64,000 nt of DNA from an uncultured Pseudomonadota bacterium (GTDB lineage: Bacteria; Pseudomonadota; Gammaproteobacteria; Burkholderiales; SG8-39): NCBI GenBank assembly GCA_903834835.1, contig CAILKO010000047.1, forward strand, positions 42,823 to 106,822, given 5' to 3'. The position numbers and the translations under genes are program-made. Below the pieces are notes generated by a model. It saw only the letters and a list, made by a program, of their open reading frames with translations, was not told the DNA's origin and searched no databases. Positions 1-13,025 of the stretch are shown in pieces; position 1 is the first letter of the stretch; each line of letters starts with the position of its first letter.

Positions 1-1
1 C

Positions 2-358
2 GGCGGCGCCAAGCGCGGGAAAGCGATCATCATCATCAATCCTGCTGAACCACCGATCATGATGCGCGACACGGTTCATTGCCTGACCGAGACCGAACCG
101 CGGAAAGATGAAATCATCGAATCAGTTCACGCCATGTTGAAGGAAATTCAGAAATACGTGCCCGGCTATCAATTGAAGAACGGCCCCGTGTTCGATGGCC
201 GGCGGGTGTCGACCTTCATGGAGGTGGAGGGACTTGGCGACTATCTACCGAAATACGCTGGCAACCTGGACATCATGACTGCGGCGGCCCTCCGCACTGC
301 GGAGATGTTTGCCGAGAACATGCTCAGCGGGAAGTCACAACCGGCTCGGGCCGCCTGA
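2..358 (+). CDS. mhpF: Acetaldehyde dehydrogenase (acylating), C-terminal part, cut by window edge
   Basis: This enzyme oxidises acetaldehyde with CoA and NAD+ to acetyl-CoA, the last step of meta-cleavage pathways. It works in a channelling complex with 4-hydroxy-2-oxovalerate aldolase. Only about the last 118 codons lie in the window. The reading frame is open from base 2 and begins [18 protein letters not shown], followed by MRDTVHCL, both typical of the MhpF/DmpF/BphJ C-terminal half. The first ATG inside the window (59) is internal, not the start. The stop is followed after 12 bases by the aldolase ATG, the usual mhpF-mhpE order. The family assignment is strong; which aromatic pathway it serves cannot be told from this fragment. 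Confidence 0.9.
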   Translation, partial: GGAKRGKAIIIINPAEPPIMMRDTVHCLTETEPRKDEIIESVHAMLKEIQKYVPGYQLKNGPVFDGRRVSTFMEVEGLGDYLPKYAGNLDIMTAAALRTAEMFAENMLSGKSQPARAA

Positions 359-370
359 AAGGAGATGATG

Positions 371-1414
371 ATGGACATCAAGGGAAGAAAGATCACGCTC
401 CATGACATGAGTCTTCGGGATGGCATGCACCCTAAGCGCCACCAACTCACTGTCGAGCAGATGAAGAGTGTGGCGATGGCGCTCGATGACGCGGGCATGC
501 CATTGATTGAGATCACGCATGGCGACGGCCTTGGAGGCGCATCAATCAATTATGGATTCGCGCGCCACAGCGACCAAGAGTATCTCAAGGCAGTGGTTCC
601 TCACTTGAAGCGAAGCAAGGTGTCCGTGCTTAGCTTGCCCGGAATCGGCACACTTGACGATCTGAAGATGGCGGTGGACTGCGGTGCGTCGACCGTACGG
701 ATCGCAACCCACTGCACCGAAGCGGATGTCTCGCAACAGCATATCGGCATCTCCGTGAAACTCGGCGTAGATACCGTCGGATTTCTGATGATGGCTCATA
801 TGATCGAACCGGATGCGCTCGTCAAACAGGCGAAGCTGATGGAAGGCTATGGCGCAAACTGCATTTATGTCACGGATTCAGCGGGGCACATGCTACCTGG
901 TGACGTGACGGCTCGGATCGCCGCGGTGCGCGCGGCGCTCGATTCAAAGACAGAACTGGGATTTCACGCGCACCACAATCTCGGGATGTCCATCGCAAAC
1001 TCGATTGCGGCGGTTGAGGCCGGCGCAAACCGAATTGACGCTTCGGTTGCAGGACTTGGTGCGGGCGCAGGTAACACGCCGATGGAAGTTCTGGTCACGG
1101 TACTGCACCAACTCGGGGCAGACACTGGAGTGGACCTCTACAAAATCATGGATGTTGCCGAAGATCTGATCATCCCGTTGATGGATCAGCCAATACGCAT
1201 TGACCGCGATTCGCTTATCCTTGGCTATGCAGGCGTCTATTCATCGTTCCTTCTCTTTGCCAAACGGGCAGCGGATCGCTACGGGCTTTCGTCGCGCGAT
1301 ATCCTCGTTGAGATGGGGCGCCGGAAGACTGTCGGTGGCCAGGAGGATATGATCGAGGACGTTGCGCTCGACATGGCACGCGAGCGCAACGAGGGCAAGA
1401 GAAAAACCGCTTGA
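371..1414 (+). CDS. mhpE: 4-hydroxy-2-oxovalerate aldolase
   Basis: This cytosolic Mn-dependent class II aldolase splits 4-hydroxy-2-oxovalerate into pyruvate and acetaldehyde, passing acetaldehyde to the adjacent dehydrogenase. The product is 347 residues, the usual DmpG/BphI/MhpE length. It opens with the HMGL-like motif [15 protein letters not shown] and contains the metal-ligand stretch [11 protein letters not shown] and the C-terminal [10 protein letters not shown]. Three in-frame ATGs stand in a row at 365, 368 and 371. The Shine-Dalgarno AAGGAG ends at 364, so 371 has the right spacing (6 bases) and is chosen here. It is probably co-transcribed with the upstream dehydrogenase. The gene is intact and the assignment is firm. 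Confidence 0.95.
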   Translation: MDIKGRKITLHDMSLRDGMHPKRHQLTVEQMKSVAMALDDAGMPLIEITHGDGLGGASINYGFARHSDQEYLKAVVPHLKRSKVSVLSLPGIGTLDDLKMAVDCGASTVRIATHCTEADVSQQHIGISVKLGVDTVGFLMMAHMIEPDALVKQAKLMEGYGANCIYVTDSAGHMLPGDVTARIAAVRAALDSKTELGFHAHHNLGMSIANSIAAVEAGANRIDASVAGLGAGAGNTPMEVLVTVLHQLGADTGVDLYKIMDVAEDLIIPLMDQPIRIDRDSLILGYAGVYSSFLLFAKRAADRYGLSSRDILVEMGRRKTVGGQEDMIEDVALDMARERNEGKRKTA

Positions 1415-1419
1415 AGTGC

Positions 1420-1455
1420 ACGGTGGCGGCAGCCTCAAGACGCCGTCGCCACCGT
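1420..1455. terminator. Inverted repeat between convergent genes
   Basis: A 9-bp perfect stem, ACGGTGGCG (1420-1428) and CGCCACCGT (1447-1455), lies in the 74-bp space between the convergent aldolase and flavin reductase genes. There is no clear T-run on either side, so it is only a candidate terminator. Confidence 0.4.
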
Positions 1456-1488
1456 TCATACATGGAGTGCCCCCCGAATAGCCTTATG

Positions 1489-1974
1489 TCAAAGGCTCAA
1501 TGTTGTCGCCATCAGGTACCTACCTGCGGCGAACACCAAGGGCGGCAGGCCGGATTTGAACACGGCCTCCACCTCGCCTAAAAAGATCGTGTGATCTCCG
1601 CCCGGATAGTTGGCGACTTTTCTGCATTCAATGTGGGCGCATACCCCCTTAAGGATGGGCACCCCCCCAGCGCCCGGCGACCACTCGACACCGCTAAATT
1701 TGTCGTTGGCATCGCTCGCAAATCGGTCGGATACCTCACGCTGCGCCTCGGAGAGGATGTTCACGGCAAATCGCGGACCATCAGCGAATGCGTCGTAACT
1801 CCGTGCCGCCTTCGCCTGACTCCAAAGCACGAGCGGCGGCTCCAGAGAAACGGAGCTGAATGAGTTTGCCGTGCATCCGTGAATCTTTCCGTTCAGGTCA
1901 ATCGTCGTGATAACGGTAACCCCGGTCACGAAGGTTCCAAAAACGTCGCGTAGACTTCTCTTTTCAATTGCCAT
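1489..1974 (-). CDS. Flavin reductase family protein
   Basis: A 161-residue flavin-reductase-like (FMN-binding split barrel) protein. Such proteins use NAD(P)H to supply reduced FMN or FAD to a partner monooxygenase. The sequence has the family's N-terminal TFVTGVTVITT, then GCTANSFSSVSLEPPLVL and the C-terminal GDHTIFLGEVEAV with the conserved histidine. The length is normal and no signal peptide is seen. It is divergent from the WrbA-like gene (start-to-start 74 bp) and convergent with mhpE, so its partner monooxygenase is not evident here. It could belong to the aromatic cluster that continues left of the window. The exact substrate is unknown. Confidence 0.85.
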   Translation of the reverse strand: MAIEKRSLRDVFGTFVTGVTVITTIDLNGKIHGCTANSFSSVSLEPPLVLWSQAKAARSYDAFADGPRFAVNILSEAQREVSDRFASDANDKFSGVEWSPGAGGVPILKGVCAHIECRKVANYPGGDHTIFLGEVEAVFKSGLPPLVFAAGRYLMATTLSL

Positions 1975-2048
1975 TTCGGCGAGTCCCCCGTATCTGGATC
2001 GATGCGTCGATTCTCTCTGTTCACAACAGCCGTTGGAAGGAGACGGTG

Positions 2049-2660
2049 ATGACCAGGATTGCCATTATTCACTACAGCGCCACGGGTAACGTATTCGAAC
2101 TCGCAAAGGCACTTGCGGACGGCGCACGCGACGCAGGTGCTGACGTGCGTCTGTGCCGTGTCCCGGAACTCGCCCCCGCCGAAGCGATTGCACAGAATCC
2201 GCGTTGGTCTGCCCACCTGCAGCGGATGGAGACCGCGGAACCAGTACAAGTCGCCACGATCGCCGATCTTGAGTGGGCAGACGGCATCGCGCTCGGATCC
2301 CCCACCCGGTTCGGCGGGCCCGCGGCCCAACTTAAACTCTTTCTCGACCAGGCAGGCGGTCTATGGTCGAAAGGGGTTCTCGCCAAGAAGGTTGTCACCG
2401 CCTTCACTGCTTCCTCAACGTCCCATGGCGGCCTAGAATCTACAATTCTCGCGACGCTGAATCTCGCGTATCACTGGGGTGCGCTGATAATGCCGCTCGG
2501 CTATGGCGACCCAGTCGTCGCCAAGGTCACCGGAAATCCCTATGGCGCCAGCTGGGTGTCACGGAAGGGCTCCGTGCCCGACCACGATGCCGTTTCTGCC
2601 GGGCGCGCCCAAGGACTGCGCCTTGCGAAAATCGCTAGCGCAATCGCATCTGTGCAGTAG
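2049..2660 (+). CDS. NAD(P)H:quinone oxidoreductase, WrbA/flavodoxin family
   Basis: A 203-residue cytosolic flavoprotein of the type IV quinone reductase (WrbA) family, which makes two-electron reductions of quinones with FMN. Visible motifs are the FMN phosphate loop YSATGNVFELA near residue 9, GSPTRFGGPAAQLKLFLDQ around residue 80, and HGGLESTILATLN followed by IMPLGYGDP. An open frame extends upstream, but the ATG at 2049 has an AAGGAG Shine-Dalgarno at 2037-2042 with 6-base spacing and begins right at the flavodoxin fold. It sits 44 bp before a DUF1330 gene on the same strand. Reduction of quinones formed from aromatic substrates would fit the neighbourhood, but that is inference. Confidence 0.9.
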   Translation: MTRIAIIHYSATGNVFELAKALADGARDAGADVRLCRVPELAPAEAIAQNPRWSAHLQRMETAEPVQVATIADLEWADGIALGSPTRFGGPAAQLKLFLDQAGGLWSKGVLAKKVVTAFTASSTSHGGLESTILATLNLAYHWGALIMPLGYGDPVVAKVTGNPYGASWVSRKGSVPDHDAVSAGRAQGLRLAKIASAIASVQ

Positions 2661-2704
2661 TGGAACCCCTGTATCCCCAGCCGACCTGTGGAGCAACAAT
2701 ACCG

Positions 2705-2992
2705 ATGTCCGCACTCGTAATCGCAGAAGTAATCATCCGTGACCCAGGGGCATTTGAGGCATACCGAACCTCGGTCCCTGCAATCGTCGCCGCATTCGGA
2801 GGCGAATACATCGCACGGGGCGCCATGCCCGAAATTCTGGAAGGCAACGCGCCCCAGCGACGCGTAACGATTTTTAGATTCCCGGACTTGGCTAGAGCAA
2901 AAGCATGGTACGACTCCGCAGAATACAGACCCATGCGGGAGCTGAGGGAACGCACCACAGACTCGATTCTGAAGATCGTAGAAGGACTGTAG
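2705..2992 (+). CDS. DUF1330 family protein
   Basis: A 95-residue protein matching the small ferredoxin-like (dimeric alpha/beta barrel) DUF1330 family. It has IRDPGAFEAYRTSVP near the N terminus, FGGEYIARGA in the middle and FRFPDLARAKAWYDSAEYRP in the second half, the last being the family's best-conserved stretch. A GTG at 2660 would overlap the stop of the preceding gene. The ATG at 2705, with GTGGAG about 11 bases upstream, fits the family N terminus better. It follows the quinone reductase closely and is probably co-transcribed. The biochemical role of the family is not established. Confidence 0.85.
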   Translation: MSALVIAEVIIRDPGAFEAYRTSVPAIVAAFGGEYIARGAMPEILEGNAPQRRVTIFRFPDLARAKAWYDSAEYRPMRELRERTTDSILKIVEGL

Positions 2993-3039
2993 CGCTGCGG
3001 CACGCATCACTGGAAGAGCAGCCTGGTGGTTCCCAGTTG

Positions 3040-3124
3040 TGGTGCCCGAGGTCGGACTCGAACCGACACGCCTTGCGGCGGGGGATTTTGAGTCCCCTGC
3101 GTCTACCAGTTTCACCACTCGGGC
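3040..3124 (-). tRNA. tRNA-Leu(CAA)
   Basis: An 85-nt tRNA including an encoded CCA end. The acceptor arms GCCCGAG (3118-3124 read on the minus strand) and CTCGGGC (3044-3050) pair perfectly, with discriminator A. The anticodon stem GGGGA/TCCCC encloses the loop CTCAAAA, giving anticodon CAA for leucine codon UUG. A long variable arm, expected for a class II tRNA, accounts for the length. The T-loop sequence reads TTCGAGTCC on the minus strand. It is transcribed divergently from queA. Confidence 0.95.
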
Positions 3125-3160
3125 CCGCTGAATGTGGTCGATCCACGCAGTGCGACTCCG

Positions 3161-3181
3161 AATTATACGGGCCTTATAATT
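3161..3181. promoter_or_regulatory. Back-to-back -10 elements for tRNA-Leu and queA
   Basis: AATTATA (3161-3167) and TATAATT (3175-3181) form an inverted repeat around a 7-base centre. Each half carries a consensus -10 hexamer, one pointing left toward tRNA-Leu and one right toward queA. The right-hand TATAAT (3175-3180) lies only 8 bases before the queA ATG, implying an extremely short or absent 5' leader if used. The -35 boxes are weak. Confidence 0.55.
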
Positions 3182-3188
3182 GCGCGCC

Positions 3189-5360
<2,172 letters not shown>

Positions 5361-5392
5361 TTTTCGCACCATTGACCCGACTGGAATTCTAG

Positions 5393-5716
5393 GTGCCCCT
5401 AATCTCATCAGCCTACGCGCAGGCCGCCGGCAGCCCCGGCGGCGCCGGCATGGAAATGATCGTCGTACTTGGCGTGATGTTCGTGATCATGTATTTTCTG
5501 ACGATCCGTCCCCAGCAAAAGCGTGCGAAGGAACATCGCGCAATGATCGACGCGCTGCAGAAGGGTGACGAGGTGCTCGCTGCAGGTGGTATTGCCGGTC
5601 GTGTCTCCAAGGTGGACGACAGCTATATTGCGCTTGAGATCGCTCAAGGGGTCGAGATCCGGGTCCAGAAGGCGTCCGTCCAGCTGCTCCTGCCCAAGGG
5701 CACCCTCAAGAGCTGA
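5393..5716 (+). CDS. yajC: Sec translocon accessory subunit YajC
   Basis: A 107-residue inner-membrane protein that associates with SecDF and the Sec translocon. It has one strongly hydrophobic segment (about residues 20-38, MEMIVVLGVMFVIMYFLTI) followed by RPQQKRAKEH and GDEVLAAGGIAGRV, the YajC signature. The start is taken as GTG at 5393, giving the usual N terminus with ISSAYAQA before the membrane segment; no good Shine-Dalgarno precedes it. It lies 33 bp after tgt and 59 bp before secD, the conserved order. Confidence 0.95.
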   Translation: MPLISSAYAQAAGSPGGAGMEMIVVLGVMFVIMYFLTIRPQQKRAKEHRAMIDALQKGDEVLAAGGIAGRVSKVDDSYIALEIAQGVEIRVQKASVQLLLPKGTLKS

Positions 5717-5775
5717 TTGGTCAGTACCGCAGTCGACGGCAGCCATGCCGTCCTGCGCAACTTCCAGGCTAAACA

Positions 5776-7635
5776 ATGAACAGATTTCCCCGGTGGAAAT
5801 ACGCACTGATCCTGGTCGCCGTTGCACTGGGTTTCCTGTACACGTTGCCGAATTTCTTCGGCGAATCGCCTGCAGTTCAGATCTCCAGCGGTAGGGCGAC
5901 CATCAAAGCGGACTCGGACACACTGTCCAAAATCGAAGCTGCGCTGAAGGCGGCTGCCATTCCCTACTCTGGCGCCGTCCTGGACGTTTCGAGCATTCGG
6001 TTGCGCTTCTCGGACACAGATACCCAGCTTAAGGCCCGCGACCTTATAGACCATGCACTAAACCCGGATCGAACGTCGCCCACCTTTGTTGTCGCCCTCA
6101 ACCTCGTGCCTGCATCGCCCGCATGGCTTACCGCGCTAGGTGCCCGCCCAATGTACCTGGGGCTCGACCTTCGGGGCGGCGTGCACTTCCTCCTCCAGGT
6201 CGACATGCAACAGGCTCTCGCCAAGAAGCTGGAGAGCCTGAGCGCCGACGTCAGAACCGAAATGCGTTCCAAGGACATCCGACACGGTGGCGTCACGCGC
6301 GAAGGACAGACCGTACGGGTGCGTTTTCGCGACCCCGCAATGCGCGACAGGGGCCGTCGCGTCATGGCGGAAAGCTTCATTGACTTCACCGTAGACGAAC
6401 GTAACGAAGGTCAGGACTTCCTGCTTGTTTCAACGCTCAAGCCCGACGCGATCAAGCGGATTCAGGAATTTGCGATCAAGCAGAACATCACCACGTTGCA
6501 TAACCGTATCAATGAACTCGGCGTCGCAGAACCCCTGATTCAACAACAGGGCGCAGATCGCGTCGTCGTGCAGCTTCCTGGCGTTCAGGACACCGCCAAG
6601 GCGAAGGACATCCTCGGGCGCACTGCTAGTCTGGAAATCCGACTGGTCGACGAGGAACGCATGACTGCAGACGGTCTTTCTGCAGCCGCTGGAGGCCAGG
6701 TACCGTTCGGATCGGACTACTTTGTCGAGCGAAACGGCCAGCCCCTTCTGGTTAAGAAGCAGGTGGTACTTACCGGAGACCGGCTTACCGACGCACAGCC
6801 AGGATTCGACTCCCAGACGAATGAACCGGCCGTGCATCTGCGACTTGATGCGGCAGGAGCTCGCATCTTCCAGGAGGTGACCCGGGAGAATATCAACCGG
6901 CGGATGGCGATTCTGCTGATCGAAAAGGGAAAGGCCGAGGTGGTCACAGCCCCGGTCATACGTAGTGAGATCCCGGGCGGACGGGTTCAGATATCCGGGC
7001 GGATGAATACTACCGAGGCAAACGACACCGCGCTCCTTCTTCGCGCAGGCTCGCTCGCCGCACCCATGGAAATTATCGAAGAGCGCACAGTCGGCCCGAG
7101 CCTGGGAAGGGAAAACATCGAGAAGGGATTCAACGCCACGATGTGGGGGTTCATTGCGATTGCAGTGTTCATGTCGATCTACTACCTCGTCTTCGGCCTG
7201 ATTTCTTCGGTGGCACTGGCAGTCAACCTCCTTTTCTTGGTCGCGCTCCTGTCTTTACTTCAGGCGACACTTACGCTACCTGGCATCGCCGCAATCGCGC
7301 TTACGCTCGGCATGGCAATCGACGCAAACGTTCTGATCAACGAACGCGTGCGGGAGGAGCTGCGCACTGGCGCCACGCCCCAGGCCGCGATTGCCTCGGG
7401 GTACGATCGTGCATGGGGCACCATTCTTGATTCGAACATCACCACGCTGATAGCCGGCCTCGCGCTGCTCATATTTGGTCAGGGCCCGGTCCGTGGTTTC
7501 GCTGTGGTTCATTGCCTCGGCATCCTGACCTCGATGTTCTCTGCCGTAACGGTATCGCGTGGACTCGTGAATGCCGTATATGGACACCGCCGGCGCCTTA
7601 CCCGGATTTCGATCGGCAACACAGCCTGGAAATAG
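5776..7635 (+). CDS. secD: Protein translocase subunit SecD
   Basis: SecD and SecF form a proton-driven membrane complex that assists the late stages of Sec export. The product is 619 residues with an N-terminal membrane helix (about 8-28), a large periplasmic domain starting near GLDLRGGVHFLLQVDM, and five C-terminal helices. These include the conserved LPGIAAIALTLGMAIDANVLI and NERVREELR motifs and the region before GYDRAWGTILDSN. It is followed after 28 bp by secF. Nothing unusual. Confidence 0.97.
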   Translation: MNRFPRWKYALILVAVALGFLYTLPNFFGESPAVQISSGRATIKADSDTLSKIEAALKAAAIPYSGAVLDVSSIRLRFSDTDTQLKARDLIDHALNPDRTSPTFVVALNLVPASPAWLTALGARPMYLGLDLRGGVHFLLQVDMQQALAKKLESLSADVRTEMRSKDIRHGGVTREGQTVRVRFRDPAMRDRGRRVMAESFIDFTVDERNEGQDFLLVSTLKPDAIKRIQEFAIKQNITTLHNRINELGVAEPLIQQQGADRVVVQLPGVQDTAKAKDILGRTASLEIRLVDEERMTADGLSAAAGGQVPFGSDYFVERNGQPLLVKKQVVLTGDRLTDAQPGFDSQTNEPAVHLRLDAAGARIFQEVTRENINRRMAILLIEKGKAEVVTAPVIRSEIPGGRVQISGRMNTTEANDTALLLRAGSLAAPMEIIEERTVGPSLGRENIEKGFNATMWGFIAIAVFMSIYYLVFGLISSVALAVNLLFLVALLSLLQATLTLPGIAAIALTLGMAIDANVLINERVREELRTGATPQAAIASGYDRAWGTILDSNITTLIAGLALLIFGQGPVRGFAVVHCLGILTSMFSAVTVSRGLVNAVYGHRRRLTRISIGNTAWK

Positions 7636-7663
7636 CGCCAGGAACTGCGAAGGATCTGCCAGC

Positions 7664-8605
7664 ATGGAGTTTTTCAAGATCAGGCGAGTCATCCCGTTCA
7701 TGCGGTATGCGCTCGTGTTCAACATCATTTCCGTGGTCACATTTCTTGCTGCGGTCTACTTCCTCAGTACCAAGGGGTTGAACTTCTCGATCGAATTCAC
7801 GGGCGGCACGCTCGTGGAGGCCAACTATCCCCGTGCCGCGGAAATAGACAAAATCAGGCAGGCCCTCGAGCAGGCTCGCTACAAGGTGGAGGTGCAGTCT
7901 TTCGGCTCGTCGCGCGATGTGCTTATCCGGATACCCTTGGAGAAAAACCAGTCAAGCGCGGATATATCCGCCAAGGTCGGCGGCATTCTCAAGGCTCAGG
8001 ACCCCGGAGCCGAGATCAGACGAGTAGAGTTCGTCGGCCCCCAGGTCGGCGACGAACTTGCACAGTACGGGGCGCTCGCCCTTCTCGTCACCTCGATCGG
8101 TATCGTGCTCTACCTGTGGTTGCGCTTCGAATGGCGATTCGGCCTGTCGGCAATCATTGCCAACCTGCACGATGTCATCATCATCCTCGGGTGCTTTGCT
8201 CTTTTTCAGTGGGAATTCTCGTTGCCCGTGCTCGCAGCGGTGCTCGCCGTCCTAGGCTACTCGGTAAACGAATCTGTCGTCGTATTCGACCGTGTCCGCG
8301 AGAATTTCCGCAAGCTGCGTTCGGCATCCACGACGGAAGTTATCAACGCTTCGATTACAGGTGTCATTTCGCGGACGATCATCACCCACGGATCGACGCA
8401 AATTATGGTGACGACGATGCTGCTCTTTGGCGGACACGCGCTCCACTACTTCGCGCTTGCGCTCACGATCGGGATCATGTTCGGAATCTACTCGTCCGTG
8501 CTCGTCGCCAGCCCTCTATTGATGTGGCTGGGCGTCACACGCGCGCAGTTCGCGGCGGCACCGCGCAAGCGCCGCAAAGACGAGAACGACGGCGCCGTCG
8601 TGTAG
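7664..8605 (+). CDS. secF: Protein translocase subunit SecF
   Basis: SecF is the partner of SecD. The product is 313 residues with six predicted membrane helices. It has the N-terminal FFKIRRVIPFMRYA, the periplasmic signature GLNFSIEFTGGTLVE, and the C-terminal GYSVNESVVVFDRVREN motif involved in proton transport. An open frame reaches back into the secD end (7571), but the ATG at 7664 gives the family N terminus and has AAGGA about 10 bases upstream. Last gene of the queA-tgt-yajC-secD-secF run; it converges with the gene ending at 8654. Confidence 0.97.
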   Translation: MEFFKIRRVIPFMRYALVFNIISVVTFLAAVYFLSTKGLNFSIEFTGGTLVEANYPRAAEIDKIRQALEQARYKVEVQSFGSSRDVLIRIPLEKNQSSADISAKVGGILKAQDPGAEIRRVEFVGPQVGDELAQYGALALLVTSIGIVLYLWLRFEWRFGLSAIIANLHDVIIILGCFALFQWEFSLPVLAAVLAVLGYSVNESVVVFDRVRENFRKLRSASTTEVINASITGVISRTIITHGSTQIMVTTMLLFGGHALHYFALALTIGIMFGIYSSVLVASPLLMWLGVTRAQFAAAPRKRRKDENDGAVV

Positions 8606-8653
8606 CATTTCTGGGGCCCTGGCCATGCCCGCCGATTGCGGCGTACCCGGATA

Positions 8654-10747
8654 TCAGCTCGCGCACCAGGCTGACGGCAGTATCGAGCCGCCGAGTTTGC
8701 ACATGCGCTCGCGATAGTCCGGAAAGTCCTTCATGATCTGAACTACGTTGGAGTAGTCGTCAGTCCAGGTGCGAAGATTGCCTCGACGCGCCACCGGCTC
8801 CGCGCCGGCGGACACGATCTCCTTCCGCGCGAACGCCCCCGGATCACGCGACACAAGCACCCAGTCGCTTTGTGACTTGTAGGCTTCGTCGTCGTCCGGC
8901 CGGTCCAGAACTTTCACCGCATGCAACCCGAGTTCCGCTGCAATCCCTGCGACCACAGGCGCCAGATCCATGAACCGGTTGGATACGTGGAACACGACGA
9001 TTCCGTCGGCTTTGAGATGCCTGAGGTACACAGTGACGGCCTCACGTGTGATCAGATGCACGGGTATGGCATCGCTCGAGAAAGCGTCCACCGCGAGCAC
9101 GTCAAACTGCGCTGGTGACTCACGTTCCAATTGAAGTCTCGCGTCACCAATAATGATTTCCACCTTGGCTGCGCTGTCGGACAGGTAGGAGAACTCCCTG
9201 TGCGCGACTTGCGCCACCCTTGAATCGATGTCGTAGAAGCGAAAGACATCCCCGGTCCTGCCATAGGCCGCGAGCGTGCCTGTCCCCAGTCCGATCACGC
9301 CGACTCGGACCGGTCCGTCTCCGCGCGAGCGAATTGCCGAGGCGATACCCGAAGATTCGCTGTAGTAGGTAGTTGGTGTGCCGCGCCGCGTGCCGGACAC
9401 GTATTGCTCGCCGTGCATGATGGTCCCGTGAACCAGCCGTCTGACATGGTTTTCCGGTTCATTCGCCGCGTAGTCCTTGACCTTAAGCACACCGTAGAAG
9501 CCGCGCGCAACATAGCGCAACCCTTCCTGGTCCCGGGTCACATCGTAGAAGGCACATGCGCACACTGCGATCAACACAGCGACGGCGCTGTACCGAGGCA
9601 CTCTCCCCAGCGTACGGAACTGCAATAGCGCCAGCAACGCGAAAGCAATCAGTCCCGCACCAAGTTCGTAGTAGCCGCGAAAAACGAGGGGTGCAACCAC
9701 CGCGACCAGCAGACCGCCGACAGCCCCTCCTGCCGAGAGAATCAGATAGAACCGGGTCAATTCGCCTGAGGGCGGCCTCGTGCGATAAAGCTCGCCATGA
9801 CAAAACAGGCAGCCGAGGAAGAGGCCCGGCAGGAAAACCGCAAGCTGAATCCCCAGATCGAATCGAAAGTCGGAATCGATCAGCAGCCATGCCATGGCGC
9901 CCAGCCAGATCAACACGAGCGGCCAGAGAATCTGCGGCCGGTAAAGGTTCTTGCCCTCGAAGGCGACAATGAAACTCAACAGGTAGAGCGTCAGCGGCGC
10001 GAGCCAGAGGAGCGGGATAGACGCCACGTTCTGAGTGAGATGATTGGTCACCGCAAGCAGCAGCACGGAACCCGTCGCCGCCAGTCCGAGCCAAAGCCAT
10101 ACCCGGATAGGTGCGGTACTGGAGGCCGTGGCCGTCGCCGCGGCATCAGCAGCCGAAGGCAGAGACGGCACACCAACGGATGTCGTCCACGCAAGGAATC
10201 CGCTCAGGAGCGCAAATGCCGCGTAAAGCGAGGACCACCCATGGAGTTGGCCCCCACTCGTCAGCACCGGCTCGACGACAAATGGGTAGCCCACAAGAGC
10301 GAGGAGAGAGGCGAGATTCGAGACCGCATAGAGACGGTAGGCGTTGCCGTCCGGGCGCGTGCGCGAGAACCACACCTGCACCAGGGGACTCGTGGAGGCC
10401 AGAAGAAAGTAGGGGAGCCCGACCGTGGCCCCAAGCAGGAGCAGAATGTGCAGGACAGGTTCCTCACCGCCGCCCGGCTTCCAGGTCTCTGACGGAACGA
10501 TCGGCATCGCCGCAAGGGAAGCGAGGAGCAGGCCGAGGTGCACCCATCGCTGTTTGCGCAGCGCCACTCGAGTACTCAGGAAGTGAGCATAGCCGTACCC
10601 GGCGAGGAGCAGCACCTGAAAGAAAAGCATGCAGGTCGTCCATACCGACGCGCTCCCGCCGAACCATGGAAGAATGATCCGGGCGATCAGGGGCTGCACC
10701 AGAAACAGCAGGAACGACGAAAGGAAGATAGTCAGCGCGTAAACCAT
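8654..10747 (-). CDS. Membrane protein fused to a spermidine-synthase-like methyltransferase-fold domain
   Basis: A 697-residue two-part protein. About the first 410 residues hold many hydrophobic helices (for example IFLSSFLLFLVQPLI at the start), resembling the fused MFS/spermidine synthase family. The last 280 residues form a Rossmann-type domain with GVIGLGTGTLAAYG, a following acidic YDID, and AVDAFSSDAIPVHL, the aminopropyltransferase-like signature. Whether it makes a polyamine is not known for such fusions, and the substrate cannot be read from sequence. It starts 33 bp after the purB stop on the same strand, so it may be co-transcribed with purB. Confidence is high for the family and low for the reaction. 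Confidence 0.8.
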   Translation of the reverse strand: MVYALTIFLSSFLLFLVQPLIARIILPWFGGSASVWTTCMLFFQVLLLAGYGYAHFLSTRVALRKQRWVHLGLLLASLAAMPIVPSETWKPGGGEEPVLHILLLLGATVGLPYFLLASTSPLVQVWFSRTRPDGNAYRLYAVSNLASLLALVGYPFVVEPVLTSGGQLHGWSSLYAAFALLSGFLAWTTSVGVPSLPSAADAAATATASSTAPIRVWLWLGLAATGSVLLLAVTNHLTQNVASIPLLWLAPLTLYLLSFIVAFEGKNLYRPQILWPLVLIWLGAMAWLLIDSDFRFDLGIQLAVFLPGLFLGCLFCHGELYRTRPPSGELTRFYLILSAGGAVGGLLVAVVAPLVFRGYYELGAGLIAFALLALLQFRTLGRVPRYSAVAVLIAVCACAFYDVTRDQEGLRYVARGFYGVLKVKDYAANEPENHVRRLVHGTIMHGEQYVSGTRRGTPTTYYSESSGIASAIRSRGDGPVRVGVIGLGTGTLAAYGRTGDVFRFYDIDSRVAQVAHREFSYLSDSAAKVEIIIGDARLQLERESPAQFDVLAVDAFSSDAIPVHLITREAVTVYLRHLKADGIVVFHVSNRFMDLAPVVAGIAAELGLHAVKVLDRPDDDEAYKSQSDWVLVSRDPGAFARKEIVSAGAEPVARRGNLRTWTDDYSNVVQIMKDFPDYRERMCKLGGSILPSAWCAS

Positions 10748-10780
10748 AAAACCCCGCGGAAGACGCCCCGTAAACCGAAG

Positions 10781-12222
<1,442 letters not shown>

Positions 12223-12269
12223 TCGACGCCCACTACCTGCGGCTGAACGAAAGCTCGGATCGCCATCGC

Positions 12270-12872
12270 ATGAAACTACTCTATTCATCAGCCAGCCCCT
12301 ACGCCCGAAAGGTCCGGGTAGTTCTTGCCGAGAAACGCATCGACTGCGAGCTCGTGACGGTGGTCCCGCCCTATTCCCTCGCTCAACACAACCCGCTTGG
12401 CAAGGTGCCGACCCTGATTCTTGACGACGGAAGCTCACTCTACGATTCGAGGGTAATCGTCGACTTCCTCGACAATGTATCGCCCATCTCGCGCCTGATC
12501 CCCGACGACCACCGCGACCGTACCGCGGTGCGGCGATGGGAAGCCCTGGCGGACGGCGTGCTGGACGCCGCCCTCCTCGTGCGTCAGGAATCCCAGCGTA
12601 CGGCGATTACCGCGGATGGTGCCGCATGGATCGCCCGTCAGATGGAGAAGATCCGCGAAGGCCTCACCGCAGCCGAGAAGGATCTTGCAGGGCATCAGTG
12701 GTGCCACGGCGAGCGCTACACGCTCGCGGACATCGCGCTCGGCAGTTGTCTGGGCTACCTCAATTTGCGCCGACCCGGCGGCATAGACTGGGCGACAAGC
12801 ACCCCAGGCCTGGTCGCGCACTACGCGCGGATGCTGGACCGGCCCACCTTCGCCGAATCCTCGCCCGAGTAG
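12270..12872 (+). CDS. Glutathione S-transferase family protein
   Basis: A 200-residue cytosolic GST. The thioredoxin-like N domain opens LYSSASPYARKVRVVLAEK, with the usual cis-proline region GKVPTLILDDGSSLYDSRVI near residues 45-65. An all-helical C domain ends in YTLADIALGSCLGYLNL. The likely catalytic residue is a serine in the N-terminal SSASPYAR stretch, as in the YibF-like bacterial class. It is alone on its strand, divergent from purB, and followed by a GC hairpin. The substrate is unknown. Confidence 0.9.
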   Translation: MKLLYSSASPYARKVRVVLAEKRIDCELVTVVPPYSLAQHNPLGKVPTLILDDGSSLYDSRVIVDFLDNVSPISRLIPDDHRDRTAVRRWEALADGVLDAALLVRQESQRTAITADGAAWIARQMEKIREGLTAAEKDLAGHQWCHGERYTLADIALGSCLGYLNLRRPGGIDWATSTPGLVAHYARMLDRPTFAESSPE

Positions 12873-12880
12873 AACCCTCA

Positions 12881-12897
12881 GCGGGGCGTTGCCCCGC
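12881..12897 (+). terminator. GC hairpin after the glutathione transferase gene
   Basis: GCGGGGC (12881-12887), loop GTT, GCCCCGC (12891-12897), eight bases after the stop. It lacks a T-run, so termination by this hairpin alone is uncertain. Confidence 0.4.
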
Positions 12898-13025
12898 GCA
12901 CTCCCGGGGACTAGCGGCTGTGACACGCCGTTACACGGTCTGCACCGTTTCGATGCTGAAAGGCGCTCAAGCCGCCGTTAACTTGGACTGAACGGAACTG
13001 AAACGTTGACACAAGGAGCACCGAA